Of a stretch of 61,520 nt of DNA, positions 18,256 through 27,189 are shown piece by piece (the stretch's first letter is position 1; each line of letters starts with the position of its first letter). The position numbers were made by a program, and so were the translations under genes. The DNA comes from Bryobacteraceae bacterium (GTDB lineage: Bacteria > Acidobacteriota > Terriglobia > Bryobacterales > Bryobacteraceae), in the NCBI GenBank assembly GCA_019748195.1, contig JAIEPW010000099.1, positions 1-61,520 on the forward strand, in the 5' to 3' direction. Under the pieces are notes generated by a model, which worked only from the letters and a program-made list of their open reading frames with translations, had not been told where the DNA came from and did no database searches.

Positions 18256-19205
18256 TCGAATTCCGGCAAGCTTCTCTGGGAGTGTTGCGCGAGTTTTCCG
18301 CAGTTGCGCCCTCCGGCGTGGTGATCGGCGTGATCGGCGGCCGGACTTCCGGCGCGCGGGACCTGATGCGACTCGCCGGCGGCGATGCCCGGCCCGAGGG
18401 CGGGGAGGTGACGCCCGCCGAAGGACGGCGCTACATCGGCCCCGACCAGGCCGTCAGCATGGCGCCCGCGGCGGTTCTCGCGGTGGAGCACGCGCTCGCG
18501 CTGCTGGATCCCGCGGCTCGCATTCGGACGCTCACCGGCATCGACCGGCTGCGGCAATCCGGTTCGACCGTGCTGCTCGCATCGCATGACGATGCGCTGC
18601 TTCGCCAGATCGCCGACGAGGTGTGGTGGATCGAGGGCGGCAGGCTGCTGGCCCAGGGCGATCCCGCGGAGGTCCTCCCGCGATATCGCGACCATATCGC
18701 CGGCGAAGTCCGGAGCTGGGGCGAGACGATTCCCGCCCGCCTTGCGCCCTCGCGCCGCCGGGGAGACGGACGCGCCGAGATCTTGAGTCTCGACATCCGC
18801 GGAGCCTCCGGACAGCCGACGGTGATCGTTCGCGGGGGGGAGGCGGCGTCGATTCACGTCCAGGTGCGCTTCCACCAGCCTTGCGAGGACCCGGTGATTG
18901 GAATCCTGATCCGCACCCGCATCGGCATGGAGGTGTACGGGACCAACACGCAGTTGCAGAAGGTTCCCTTCGGCCCGGTGGCGGCGAACGAGGACTTCGA
19001 GATTTGCTTCGCGTTCGCCTGCGAGCTGTGTCCCAATCAATACACCATCACCGCCGCCTCGCATGAGCCGGATGGAACCGCCTATGACTGGATGGACGAC
19101 GCGATCGCGTTTACCGTGATCGATGAACCGCCGGCGGCGGGCGTCGCGAACCTGCGGGCGAAAGCCGAAGTCCGAAGGGCCGCGAACGCCTGGCCCCCCG
19201 CTTGA
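18252..19205 (+). CDS. Wzt-like protein with degenerate ABC ATPase domain
   Basis: A 317-residue protein that looks like an ABC-2 polysaccharide exporter ATPase (Wzt) that has lost its nucleotide-binding motifs. Residues 1-150 keep the outline of an ABC domain, including VLLASHDDALLRQIADEVWWIEGGRLLAQGD (switch His and D-loop side), but the Walker A position reads GVIGGRTSGARDL instead of GxxGxGKS/T, and no LSGGQ signature is visible. Residues about 175-290 resemble the Wzt C-terminal glycan-binding beta-sandwich (IGILIRTRIGMEVYGTNT). It is probably a non-hydrolysing binding protein. It starts with a GTG overlapping the previous stop. Partner glycan genes are not in the window. Confidence 0.62.
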   Translation: MIEFRQASLGVLREFSAVAPSGVVIGVIGGRTSGARDLMRLAGGDARPEGGEVTPAEGRRYIGPDQAVSMAPAAVLAVEHALALLDPAARIRTLTGIDRLRQSGSTVLLASHDDALLRQIADEVWWIEGGRLLAQGDPAEVLPRYRDHIAGEVRSWGETIPARLAPSRRRGDGRAEILSLDIRGASGQPTVIVRGGEAASIHVQVRFHQPCEDPVIGILIRTRIGMEVYGTNTQLQKVPFGPVAANEDFEICFAFACELCPNQYTITAASHEPDGTAYDWMDDAIAFTVIDEPPAAGVANLRAKAEVRRAANAWPPA

Positions 19206-19206
19206 G

Positions 19207-21612
19207 TTATTGCTTGAGTTCGACGACGGTGGCGCCTTCGCCGCCTTCCCCCTGTGACGCCGGGTAAAACTTCTCCACGTGCGGGCTGCGCGCCAGCAGG
19301 TCCGCGACGGCGCGCTTCAGGATGCCCATTCCGTGGCCATGCACGATGCGCACCCGGTCCACCTGGGCCAGCGCGGCGGAATCGAGGAACTTGTCCACCT
19401 CGTCGATCGCTTCCTCCGATCGCTTGCCGATCAGATTGATCTCGCGATACGAGGCATCCCAGCGCGGCCCCTGCGTGAAGGTGACGCCCTGCGGGAGCCT
19501 GGCGCCCTCGGCCGGAGGAAGAACCTCCTCGATGTCATCCACCGAGACCTGCATCTTCATCAGTCCGGCGTCGACTTCGACCACGTCGCCCGCGATCCGG
19601 CGTACGCGGGCCGGCTGCCGGATGCCGCGCAGGCGGACGCGCGCGCCTTCCACCAACTGACGCTTGGGCGCATCGCCCGGACCGCGCGCCGGCGCGGTCT
19701 CCTTCGAAACGCTCTCCTGAAACTCGCGACGTGTGCGCGCCACCTTGCGCTGCGCGTGCTCCACGGCCTTGCGCGACTCGACGCCCGCGGCGATCTCCTG
19801 GATGGTGCGGCGGGCCTGCTCGTCGAATTGCCGGGTCAGCTCGGCGGTTTTGTCCTCGATCTCCCGCACGCGGGCCTGGAATTTGCGCTCAAACTCGCGC
19901 GATAGCGTGTGCTCGCGCTCGTCCAGCTCCGCCCGCCGGCGCGCCAGTTCCTGCTCCATGGCGGCGGCCGATTCGAGCCGTGCGTGCAGTTCGCCGAGGA
20001 AGCGGGAGATGTCACGCTCGCTCGAGGACATCGCGGAACGCGCCCGCTCGATCAGCTCCGGCCACAGCCCCAGCCGGGTGGCGATATCCAGCCCCGCGGA
20101 CTTGCCGGGCGCGCCCAGCCGCAGCACGAAGGTGGGCTGGAAGGTTTCTTCGTCGAAGCCCATGGACGCATTCACGACGCCCGGCGTGTTCGCGCCATAA
20201 ACCTTCAGGGCGAGCAGATGCGTGGACGCCAGCGTGAAGCATCCCAGCCGGCGGAAGCGGTCCAGGATCGCCACGCCCAGCGCGCCGCCTTCCTCGGGAT
20301 CGGTGGCGCGCCCCAGCTCATCCAGCAGGATCAGCGAGTCCGGAGTCGCCTCGCGCAGCATCTCGCGCACCGTGGCGATATGGGCGGAGAACGTGGAGAG
20401 GCTTTGTTCGATGGACTGCATGTCGCCGATGTCGGCCAGCACGCAGTCAAACACGGGAAACTCGGCTTCCACCGCGGGCACCGGGAATCCGGCATGAGTC
20501 ATCAGCGCCAGCAGGCCCGCGGTTTTCAGCGAAACCGTTTTGCCGCCGGTATTGGGCCCGCTGATCAGCAGCGCGAGCGATTCGCGATCCAGGCGCAGGG
20601 AGATCGGCACCACGTTTTTCGCCTGCCGCTTCAGGACATCCTGCAGCAGCGGATGCCGCGCCTCGCGCAGCAGCAGCGTTCGCGATCCCTCCGGGCTCAG
20701 ACGCGGAACCGTGCAATCCCATTCGCGGCCGAACTCCGCTTTTCCGAACAGCAGGTCCAGTTCGCCCATCGCTTCGGCGGCGCGGGAAATGGCCGTCGCC
20801 CGGCTCCGCAGATGGGCGGTGATCTCGCGCAGGATGCGGTGGACCTCGCGCAGTTCTTCCTCGCGCAGCCGCACCAGCTCGTTGTTCAACTGGATGGTCT
20901 CGATGGGCTCGACGAACATGGTGTGGCCGGATCCGGAAGCGCCGTGGATCACGCCGTCGACGCGGCGCTGCTTCCCCGCGACAATGGGCACCACGAAACG
21001 GTCATTGCGGATGGTGACGAAATCCTCCTGCAAGGTCCCGTCGTTGTGATGGGCTTTCAGGAAGCGTTCGAGCGAGGCTTGGATCTGCTTCTGCTGCCGT
21101 TCGATGTCGCGCCGCAGCCGGTGCAGCGCGACGCTGGCGTCGTCCGCCACCGAACCGTCAGCCAGGACCTTGCCCGCCACCTCGCGCACCACCGCGCGAA
21201 GGTCTTCGAGCCCGGCCACTTTGCGGGCCAGCCGGGGAAACCGCTCGCCTGCGGCCAGCAGGATGGCTCGCGCCTCTCCGGCGCGATCGAGCAGTTCACT
21301 CAGTTCCCAGATTTGCCGGCCTTCCAGCGTGGCGCCCTCGATGCGCAGCGTCGCCAGGGAGAAGCGCGTATCGGGAAGATCGCGGAAGCGCAACCGCACC
21401 GCCGCGCCGCGCGATGCCGCCTGCGGTTGCGCCGCGGTGCGCAGGTATTCCATGGCCTCGCCCAGATCGGCCAGCCAGGCTTCGATGGCCGAGCGGTCCG
21501 CCCGGGGCTCCACGGAATCGAGCAGCGCCTTGCCCTGCTCACTGGCCACGTAGCGGCCGATCAACGCCTTCAGCGCCGCGAATTCCAGAATGTCGCCGCT
21601 GGTGTGCTGCAT
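19207..21612 (-). CDS. mutS2: Endonuclease MutS2
   Basis: An 801-residue MutS2. The core and lever domains precede the ATPase: Walker A SGPNTGGKT at about 351-359, Walker B LILLDELGRATDP, and the switch region ASTHL. A long coiled coil follows (rich in E, R and Q, about 530-640), then a KOW-like segment, and a C-terminal Smr nuclease domain (INLIGKRSEEA, then VRIVHGHGMGILKRAV). MutS2 acts on recombination intermediates and, in some bacteria, rescues collided ribosomes; it does not do mismatch repair. The ATG at 21612 is 11 bases after the NUDIX stop, so the two are likely cotranscribed. Confidence 0.95.
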   Translation of the reverse strand: MQHTSGDILEFAALKALIGRYVASEQGKALLDSVEPRADRSAIEAWLADLGEAMEYLRTAAQPQAASRGAAVRLRFRDLPDTRFSLATLRIEGATLEGRQIWELSELLDRAGEARAILLAAGERFPRLARKVAGLEDLRAVVREVAGKVLADGSVADDASVALHRLRRDIERQQKQIQASLERFLKAHHNDGTLQEDFVTIRNDRFVVPIVAGKQRRVDGVIHGASGSGHTMFVEPIETIQLNNELVRLREEELREVHRILREITAHLRSRATAISRAAEAMGELDLLFGKAEFGREWDCTVPRLSPEGSRTLLLREARHPLLQDVLKRQAKNVVPISLRLDRESLALLISGPNTGGKTVSLKTAGLLALMTHAGFPVPAVEAEFPVFDCVLADIGDMQSIEQSLSTFSAHIATVREMLREATPDSLILLDELGRATDPEEGGALGVAILDRFRRLGCFTLASTHLLALKVYGANTPGVVNASMGFDEETFQPTFVLRLGAPGKSAGLDIATRLGLWPELIERARSAMSSSERDISRFLGELHARLESAAAMEQELARRRAELDEREHTLSREFERKFQARVREIEDKTAELTRQFDEQARRTIQEIAAGVESRKAVEHAQRKVARTRREFQESVSKETAPARGPGDAPKRQLVEGARVRLRGIRQPARVRRIAGDVVEVDAGLMKMQVSVDDIEEVLPPAEGARLPQGVTFTQGPRWDASYREINLIGKRSEEAIDEVDKFLDSAALAQVDRVRIVHGHGMGILKRAVADLLARSPHVEKFYPASQGEGGEGATVVELKQ

Positions 21613-21623
21613 CAGGGTTTGCT

Positions 21624-22082
21624 TCAGGCTGGCTTGCGGGATTGCCAGACGCGTTCGATCACTGCCTGCGTTCCTTCCGTCAGCCGGTACTCCTTCAACT
21701 TCTTAACCGGCACCCAGGCGGCTCGCGCGACATCGTCGGCGGGCGCCAGCGTCCCACCTACTACTTTACAGACGTAATCGACCAGAACGTAGTGATACTC
21801 GATGCGCCCGGCTGCGTCCGGCATGATGCGCTCGAAGATTTCTGCCACCCGCAGCGGCTGCACCCGCAGTCCCGTTTCCTCGAAAAGCTCGCGTTGCAGC
21901 GCCTGTTCCAGCATCTCCCCGGTTTCCACGATGCCGCCCGGCAGCGACCAATAGCCCTTCAAAGGGACGCCGCCACGCTCCACCAGCAGGATCGAATTAC
22001 GGCGGAAAATCAGAGCGCCCACGCCCAGAAACGGGCGATCGGGATACTGGCGCTTGTTACTCCGGCGAATACTGCACCACAC
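21624..22082 (-). CDS. NUDIX hydrolase
   Basis: A 152-residue NUDIX protein. The complete Nudix box lies at residues 50-72: Gly50, Glu56, then RELFEETG at 64-71, matching GX5EX7REUXEEXGU. The N-terminal part (FLGVGALIFRRNSILLVERG) is the usual first strand pair. Substrates of the family are nucleoside diphosphates linked to another group, such as ADP-ribose, NADH or oxidised dNTPs; the specificity is unknown. The start is a GTG that overlaps the SMP-30 gene end by 26 bases; no better in-frame start follows. It probably belongs to a transcript running from 22926 to 19207. Confidence 0.88.
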   Translation of the reverse strand: MWCSIRRSNKRQYPDRPFLGVGALIFRRNSILLVERGGVPLKGYWSLPGGIVETGEMLEQALQRELFEETGLRVQPLRVAEIFERIMPDAAGRIEYHYVLVDYVCKVVGGTLAPADDVARAAWVPVKKLKEYRLTEGTQAVIERVWQSRKPA

Positions 22083-22926
22083 CTTTCATGGAATCGAGAC
22101 GGACGCGGAATACCGATGTTTGCGCCGTGATATACAAAGCTCCCCAATCTCCTTCGCCGAACGCCAGATTGGACGGCGTTTCGCCCAGCCGGATGACGTT
22201 ACGCAGCTTCCCGTCGGGCGCCCGGATCTCGATATCGTTGGCGGCGATGTAGAAATTGCCCGCCTCATCCACTCGGATGCCTCCGGGAACGCCGCGGATG
22301 CCCGAAATCACGGTTCTCGGATTGGTCGCCGCACCCCGCCGGTCCAGGTCAAAAGCGACAACGGTTGCTTCATCCGAGTTCGCGACAAATAACGTCCGCC
22401 CGTTGGCCGACAAGGCGATCCCGTTCGGGCGCGTGGTCCACTTCGCGATCAACTCCATTTCGCCCTTCGGCGGGATGTGATAAATGCCGTGGAAGTCGAG
22501 CTCGCGGCGGTCGCTCTGCGTTCCAAAAGCCGGATCGGTGAAGTACACATGCCCATCGCGGCGCACCACAATATCGTTCGGGGCGTTCAGGCGTTTGCCG
22601 TCCCATCGCTCGGCCAGCACTTCCAGTTCGTTCTTTTTGTTGATGCGCACCACGCGCCGCGCGCGGAACTCGCAGACATACAACCTCCCGTCGCGATCGA
22701 AGGTGAGCCCTTGCGCCCCGCCGGGCGACTCGCGGAAGATCTGCGCTTTCTCGTTCGGCGCCAGCCGGAAGATGCGGTTGGTAACCGTATCGGCGTATAG
22801 CAGATAGCCGTCCGGCGACCACAGCGGCCCCTCCGCATAGCGAAGCTGCGCCGCCACCCGGTCCAGCTTCACATCCAGTTCCTGAGCGGCCAGCAGACCG
22901 GCGAAAATCGCCGCGGCCTTGAACAT
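22057..22926 (-). CDS. SMP-30/gluconolactonase family protein, secreted
   Basis: A 289-residue six-bladed propeller of the SMP-30/gluconolactonase/LRE type. It shows YAEGPLWSPDGYLLYADT, GGAQGLTFDRDGRLYVCE, NAPNDIVVRRDGHVYFTDP and TRPNGIALS, the usual metal-site motifs with Glu, Asn and Asp. The ATG at 22926 gives a short hydrophobic signal (MFKAAAIFAGLLAAQ), so export is likely. Family enzymes hydrolyse sugar lactones or organophosphates; the natural substrate is not predictable. It diverges from an outer-membrane protein gene with 27 bases between their starts. Confidence 0.87.
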   Translation of the reverse strand: MFKAAAIFAGLLAAQELDVKLDRVAAQLRYAEGPLWSPDGYLLYADTVTNRIFRLAPNEKAQIFRESPGGAQGLTFDRDGRLYVCEFRARRVVRINKKNELEVLAERWDGKRLNAPNDIVVRRDGHVYFTDPAFGTQSDRRELDFHGIYHIPPKGEMELIAKWTTRPNGIALSANGRTLFVANSDEATVVAFDLDRRGAATNPRTVISGIRGVPGGIRVDEAGNFYIAANDIEIRAPDGKLRNVIRLGETPSNLAFGEGDWGALYITAQTSVFRVRLDSMKGVVQYSPE

Positions 22927-22953
22927 GTTCCGCAAGCTGCGAGAATAGCAGAC

Positions 22954-23514
22954 ATGAGATTCGTCCTGCTTCTTGCGGTCCTGTCCGCGCAAGCCTTCGC
23001 CCTGGGTCCCATTTCGCTGGGCTTGCGGGCCGGTCTGCCCCTCAATGACCTGGTGGATATCGCCTCCAATAACCCCAATCGGTTCTTCTCCACCACGCAG
23101 CGCTACACCTTCGGTCCCACTCTGGCGTTAAACCTTCCCGCCGGGCTTTCCGCGGAAGTCGACTTCCTCTGGAAGCGATTCTCGCTCGGAAGACCGATTC
23201 CACTGAACGAACGTGACATTAACTCCTTCGAAATCCCGGTGATGGGGAAGTGGCGGTCCGGCGGCGGGCTGGTCCGCCCGATCGCGGGCGCAGGCGTGTC
23301 CTTCCGCCGCTGGGGTGATTTCGGCAGCTTCCTCGGCGGCGATCTCGATCGCAACAACGTTGGCTTCGTGCTCGGCGGAGGAATCGAGATTCGGGCGATC
23401 TTCCTCAAGATCACTCCCGAAATCCGCTACACGCGTTGGGGATCGCAATCGTTCACCTCCACCGTTCAAGCCAACCGCAATCAGGTCGATTTCCTGGTTG
23501 GATTGACCTTTTAG
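22954..23514 (+). CDS. Outer-membrane beta-barrel protein
   Basis: A 186-residue protein with a signal peptide (MRFVLLLAVLSAQAFA) and a mature part of alternating strands ending in LVGLTF, with a C-terminal Phe as in outer-membrane barrels. Strand-like pieces include LGLRAGLPL, YTFGPTLALNL, LSAEVDFLWKRF and ITPEIRYTRW. It probably forms an 8-stranded barrel of the OmpW/PF13505 sort. The function is unknown. Its stop is 7 bases before the DUF1684 gene, so the two likely form an operon. Confidence 0.75.
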   Translation: MRFVLLLAVLSAQAFALGPISLGLRAGLPLNDLVDIASNNPNRFFSTTQRYTFGPTLALNLPAGLSAEVDFLWKRFSLGRPIPLNERDINSFEIPVMGKWRSGGGLVRPIAGAGVSFRRWGDFGSFLGGDLDRNNVGFVLGGGIEIRAIFLKITPEIRYTRWGSQSFTSTVQANRNQVDFLVGLTF

Positions 23515-23521
23515 GGGGCTT

Positions 23522-24364
23522 ATGGAGCATGTAACGGCTGTTTTAGCGCTCCTATTCGCGGCGGATCCGGCTTGGGAGAGCAGCGTCAACGCCTATCGCG
23601 CGGCCCGCCAGGCGGAGATCGCCGCCGATGACGGCTGGCTGGTGGTGGAGGGCCTCTACTGGCTGAATCAGACGGCGAATCGCGCCGGCACGGACCCCAG
23701 CTTCGAGATTATTCTGCCCCGCGGCCCTAAGTCTCTCGGCCTGTTCGAGTTCCGGGGCCGCGTGACCTTTCGCGCGGATTCCGGCGCGGATGTCCGGTTG
23801 AACGGGCTGCCGGTGAAGGCCGTGGAGTTGAAGTCCGATGGCGCCGGCAAGCCCGACATCCTCGAATCAGGCCCGCTGCGGATGTACGTCATCAAGCGAG
23901 GCGAACGTTACGGAATCCGCTTGCGCGACCTGGAATCCGAGCGCCGGAAGAAGTTCACCGGACTGAAGTGGTATGCGCTCAACGCCGGGTATCGCATTCA
24001 GGCCAAATGGGTAGCCGACGCGAAGATTATCCCCATTGACAACATGATCGGGCAGGTGGAGAATCGCGAGACCCCCGGTTATGCCGTCTTCACCTGGAAA
24101 GGCAAGGAGTTCCGCATGGTTCCGATCCTGGACGGCAAGAAACTGCAATTCGTCTTCAAGGACCAGACCAGCGGGAAGGGCACCTACCCCGCGGCGCGCT
24201 TTCTCTATGCGGCGGAACCCAAGGACGGCGTCATCGAGCTGGATTTCAACAAAGCGGTGAATCCGCCCTGCGCCTTCACTCCCTACGCAACCTGCCCTCT
24301 GCCGCCCCCTTCGAATCGGCTGACCTTCGCCGTGGAAGCAGGCGAGCGGAACTTCCAGTACTGA
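23522..24364 (+). CDS. DUF1684 domain protein
   Basis: A 280-residue protein of the DUF1684 family. Typical features are the DDGWLVVEGLYWL start, the long central beta-rich region, and the signature NPPCAFTPYATCPLPPPSNRL near the C-terminus (about 252-272). A short hydrophobic N-terminus (VTAVLALLFAADPAW) may be a signal peptide. The family has no assigned biochemical role. It follows the beta-barrel gene by 7 bases and precedes malQ by 18 bases on the same strand. Confidence 0.85.
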   Translation: MEHVTAVLALLFAADPAWESSVNAYRAARQAEIAADDGWLVVEGLYWLNQTANRAGTDPSFEIILPRGPKSLGLFEFRGRVTFRADSGADVRLNGLPVKAVELKSDGAGKPDILESGPLRMYVIKRGERYGIRLRDLESERRKKFTGLKWYALNAGYRIQAKWVADAKIIPIDNMIGQVENRETPGYAVFTWKGKEFRMVPILDGKKLQFVFKDQTSGKGTYPAARFLYAAEPKDGVIELDFNKAVNPPCAFTPYATCPLPPPSNRLTFAVEAGERNFQY

Positions 24365-24382
24365 CCCGCTATCCTGGATCGC

Positions 24383-25891
24383 ATGGCCCGTTTTCCGCGC
24401 GCGAGCGGCGTTCTTCTGCACGTCACCAGCCTTCCGGGACCGCACGGCGCGGGCGACCTGGGGCCCTGCGCGTTCGAGTTCCTGGATTTCCTGCGGGAGG
24501 CGGGACAGACCTGGTGGCAGGTACTGCCGCTAAGTCCGACCGGCTTCGCCGACTCGCCATACCAGACGTTTTCGAGCTTCGCCGGAAACCCTCTGCTGAT
24601 CTCACTGGATCTTCTGGCGGAAAAGGGCCTGCTGGACGCGCGCGAGCTCAGGCAGTTGCCCGCCGGGCCGGTTGATTATGAACTCGCGAACGCGTACAAG
24701 CGGCCCCTGCTCGATCGCGCCTTTCAGGCGTTCCGCGAATCGGAACCGGCTGAGTTCCCGCGGTTCCGCGCCGCTCATCGGGAGTGGCTCGATGACTTCG
24801 CCCTGTTCATGGCGCTTAAAGATGCTCATGGCGGCATCGCCTGGCCCGGCTGGGAGCCGGGTGCGCGGTCACGCGACGCCGCGTCTCTGGGCCGCTGGCG
24901 GGAACGCCTGAAGGATGCCGTCGCCGCCCGGCAGTTCGAACAGTGGATCTTTTTCGAGCAATGGAAGGCGGTTCGCGCCCGCGCCGCGGATCTCGGCATC
25001 CGCATCATGGGCGATACGCCTATCTATGCCGCGCACGATTCCGCGGACGTGTGGCGCAACCCGGAGTTGTTCCACCTCGATTCCCGCGGGGAAGTCGCGC
25101 TGATGGCCGGCGTCCCTCCGGATTACTTCAGCGCCACGGGCCAGTTGTGGGGCAATCCCATTTACCGCTGGGACGTTCATGAACAGACCGGCTATCAGTG
25201 GTGGGTGCAGCGCCTGCTGGCGACCTTCGAGTTGTTCGACGCCGTGCGGATTGACCACTTCCGCGGCTTCCAGGCGTATTGGGCGGTACCGCAAGGCCAC
25301 ACCACCGCGATCCAGGGCGAGTGGCTGCCTGGACCAGGCGTGAAGTTCTTCGAAGCCGTGATGAACCAGATCGGCGACCGCCTGATTGTCGCCGAGAACC
25401 TGGGCGTGATCACCCCGGAGGTCGAAGCCATCCGGCATCGCTTCGGGTTCCCGGGCATGGCGATCCTGCAGTTCGCCTTCGGAAGGGATCCGCAAGCGCC
25501 GGACTTCAAGCCTCACAACTATCCCCGCGATGTGGTGGTTTACACCGGAACGCACGACAACGACACGACCATGGGCTGGTGGACCTCGACGGGAGAAGGC
25601 GATTCCACCCGCACCGCGCGCGACATCGCCGAGGAACGCGAGCACGCTCTCCGCTACCTGAACGCCAGCGGAGCGGAGATCCATTGGTCGATGATCCGCG
25701 CGGCGCTGGCTTCGGTGGCGAACACCGCCCTGATTCCGGCGCAGGACTTGCTGGGACTGGGAAGCGAGGCCAGGATGAACCTGCCGGCAACGACGGGCAA
25801 CAACTGGAGATGGCGGCTGGCGCCCGGCCAGTTGACGCCGGCGATCGCCGCCCGCCTGCGCGATCTGACAGCGTTATTCGATCGCGGTTAG
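24383..25891 (+). CDS. malQ: 4-alpha-glucanotransferase
   Basis: A 502-residue GH77 amylomaltase that moves alpha-1,4-glucan segments between chains. Motifs include [20 protein letters not shown] (about 53-72), [28 protein letters not shown] with the nucleophile Asp, the acid/base Glu in [14 protein letters not shown], and [10 protein letters not shown]. The length matches bacterial MalQ. With two glgC genes in the window it points to active glycogen metabolism. The end interlocks with the convergent maf gene (TTAG shared by both stops). Confidence 0.95.
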   Translation: MARFPRASGVLLHVTSLPGPHGAGDLGPCAFEFLDFLREAGQTWWQVLPLSPTGFADSPYQTFSSFAGNPLLISLDLLAEKGLLDARELRQLPAGPVDYELANAYKRPLLDRAFQAFRESEPAEFPRFRAAHREWLDDFALFMALKDAHGGIAWPGWEPGARSRDAASLGRWRERLKDAVAARQFEQWIFFEQWKAVRARAADLGIRIMGDTPIYAAHDSADVWRNPELFHLDSRGEVALMAGVPPDYFSATGQLWGNPIYRWDVHEQTGYQWWVQRLLATFELFDAVRIDHFRGFQAYWAVPQGHTTAIQGEWLPGPGVKFFEAVMNQIGDRLIVAENLGVITPEVEAIRHRFGFPGMAILQFAFGRDPQAPDFKPHNYPRDVVVYTGTHDNDTTMGWWTSTGEGDSTRTARDIAEEREHALRYLNASGAEIHWSMIRAALASVANTALIPAQDLLGLGSEARMNLPATTGNNWRWRLAPGQLTPAIAARLRDLTALFDRG

Positions 25892-26430
25892 CCGCGCAGC
25901 ATGCGATACAGCAGCGGAACCGGCAACCCCACGACGTTGGTGTAATCGCCTTCGATCCGCTCGATGAACTTGGAGGCCAGCCCCTGGATGGCGTATGCAC
26001 CGGCTTTGTCCATGGGCTCGCCGCTGGCGGCATACTCCTCGATCTCGCGGTCGGACAGCGGTCCGAAGACCACTCGCGTGGTCACAGAATCCTGGATCAC
26101 GCGGGAATCCGAGATCAGGCACACGCCGGTGATCACCGCGTGATCACGCCCCGACAGCATGCGCAACATGCGGCAGGCATCCGCGTAATCCACGGGCTTC
26201 TCCAGGATGTGCCCGTCGAGAACCACCACGGTGTCCGCGCCCAACACCGTCTCGCCCGGGCGGAGCCCCGCGGCTTCGGCCTTGGCGCGCGAAAGGCGGA
26301 GTACGTAAGCCTCGGGAGATTCCCCCGCGACATGTTTTTCCTCCACCGGAGAGACGCGGATTTGAAAGGGAATTCCGGCGGCCTGGAGCAACTCACGGCG
26401 GCGCGGCGACTGCGATGCGAGGATCAACAC
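25888..26430 (-). CDS. maf: Maf nucleoside triphosphate pyrophosphatase
   Basis: A 180-residue Maf/HAM1-superfamily enzyme that hydrolyses dTTP, UTP or modified nucleotides to monophosphates. It begins with [14 protein letters not shown] (residues 2-15), has [11 protein letters not shown]-type catalytic Asp ([11 protein letters not shown]), the [26 protein letters not shown] block, and [27 protein letters not shown] at the end. It starts with a GTG at 26430. The exact substrate subgroup (YhdE or YceF) cannot be fixed by eye, although the QGLASKF pattern favours the dTTP/UTP type. Confidence 0.93.
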   Translation of the reverse strand: MLILASQSPRRRELLQAAGIPFQIRVSPVEEKHVAGESPEAYVLRLSRAKAEAAGLRPGETVLGADTVVVLDGHILEKPVDYADACRMLRMLSGRDHAVITGVCLISDSRVIQDSVTTRVVFGPLSDREIEEYAASGEPMDKAGAYAIQGLASKFIERIEGDYTNVVGLPVPLLYRMLRG

Positions 26431-26479
26431 TCCAACGAATTTCGCATAACCTGCGTGTTAAAATCGAGGCTTCCCCACG

Positions 26480-26893
26480 ATGCAGCGCGCCAGCCGGATT
26501 CTCGGAAAGGTGAAGATCCCCAAGGATCTCGTCAGCCCGGAGGACATCGCGCGCGCGGTGTGGAGGCCGGCGGTGGGCCAGAAAATCGCCGACCGCACCC
26601 GCGTGGTCGCGGTGGTGCGCTCCGCGATCGTCGTGGAAGTCGAGGATCCGGTGTGGCAGCGGCAGTTACACGCCCTGCGGTACCAGATACTTGACAATGT
26701 CAACGAATTGCTGGCCGGACGGCTGCTGATCACGGAACTCGATCTGCGTCCGATGCCGGCGCAGCGCCGCGGACCGCAAACCGCGGCCGCCGCGCGCCCC
26801 GCGCCGCCCGCTGTCCCCGACGAAGCGGATTCCATTCAGGATCCCGTGTTGCAGCGCCTTTACCGCGCTTCCCGGAGGAAGGCATCGGCGTGA
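26480..26893 (+). CDS. dciA: DciA-like (DUF721) protein
   Basis: A 137-residue protein with a DUF721/DciA domain in its N-terminal two thirds: VWRPAVGQKIADRTRVVAVV, VEVEDPVWQRQLHALRYQIL and NELLAGRLLITELDLR. DciA is the ancestral loader of the replicative helicase DnaB. The C-terminal 40 residues are rich in Pro and Ala and probably disordered. It starts at the ATG at 26480. Its stop overlaps the GTG start of gatC, so it is translationally coupled to the amidotransferase genes. Confidence 0.78.
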   Translation: MQRASRILGKVKIPKDLVSPEDIARAVWRPAVGQKIADRTRVVAVVRSAIVVEVEDPVWQRQLHALRYQILDNVNELLAGRLLITELDLRPMPAQRRGPQTAAAARPAPPAVPDEADSIQDPVLQRLYRASRRKASA

Positions 26894-27189
26894 AGATCAC
26901 GGAAAAGGAAGTTCGCTACGTCGCGGACCTCGCCAATCTTGCGCTCAACGACTCCGAGGTCGCCGCAATGGTGCGCGATATGGACGAGATCCTGACCCAT
27001 ATCGAGAAACTGAACGCGCTGGACACTTCGAATGTCGAGCCCATGGCGCAGGTGCTCTATGACGCCCCGCCGGATGCTACTTTGCGCGAGGATCGCGAAC
27101 ACCAGCCGCTTTCCAACCCGGAAGCGCTGGCCAACGCCCCGCTGAAAGCCGGCGGCTACTACAAGGTTCCGAAAGTGATCGAGCGATGA
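26890..27189 (+). CDS. gatC: Asp/Glu-tRNA amidotransferase subunit C
   Basis: A 99-residue GatC, the small subunit that bridges GatA and GatB. The family start [21 protein letters not shown] (with IT..EV..VA.LA.L), the [20 protein letters not shown] block and a conserved C-terminus are present. The GTG start overlaps the dciA stop (GTGA), and the stop overlaps the gatA ATG (ATGA). The operon therefore runs dciA-gatC-gatA. gatB is not in the window. Confidence 0.94.
   Translation: MKITEKEVRYVADLANLALNDSEVAAMVRDMDEILTHIEKLNALDTSNVEPMAQVLYDAPPDATLREDREHQPLSNPEALANAPLKAGGYYKVPKVIER

Noticed and set aside
19909-21777. A 622-codon plus-strand open frame opposite mutS2
   Set aside because: It is a compositional shadow rich in Gln, Arg and Gly, opposite a full-length mutS2.
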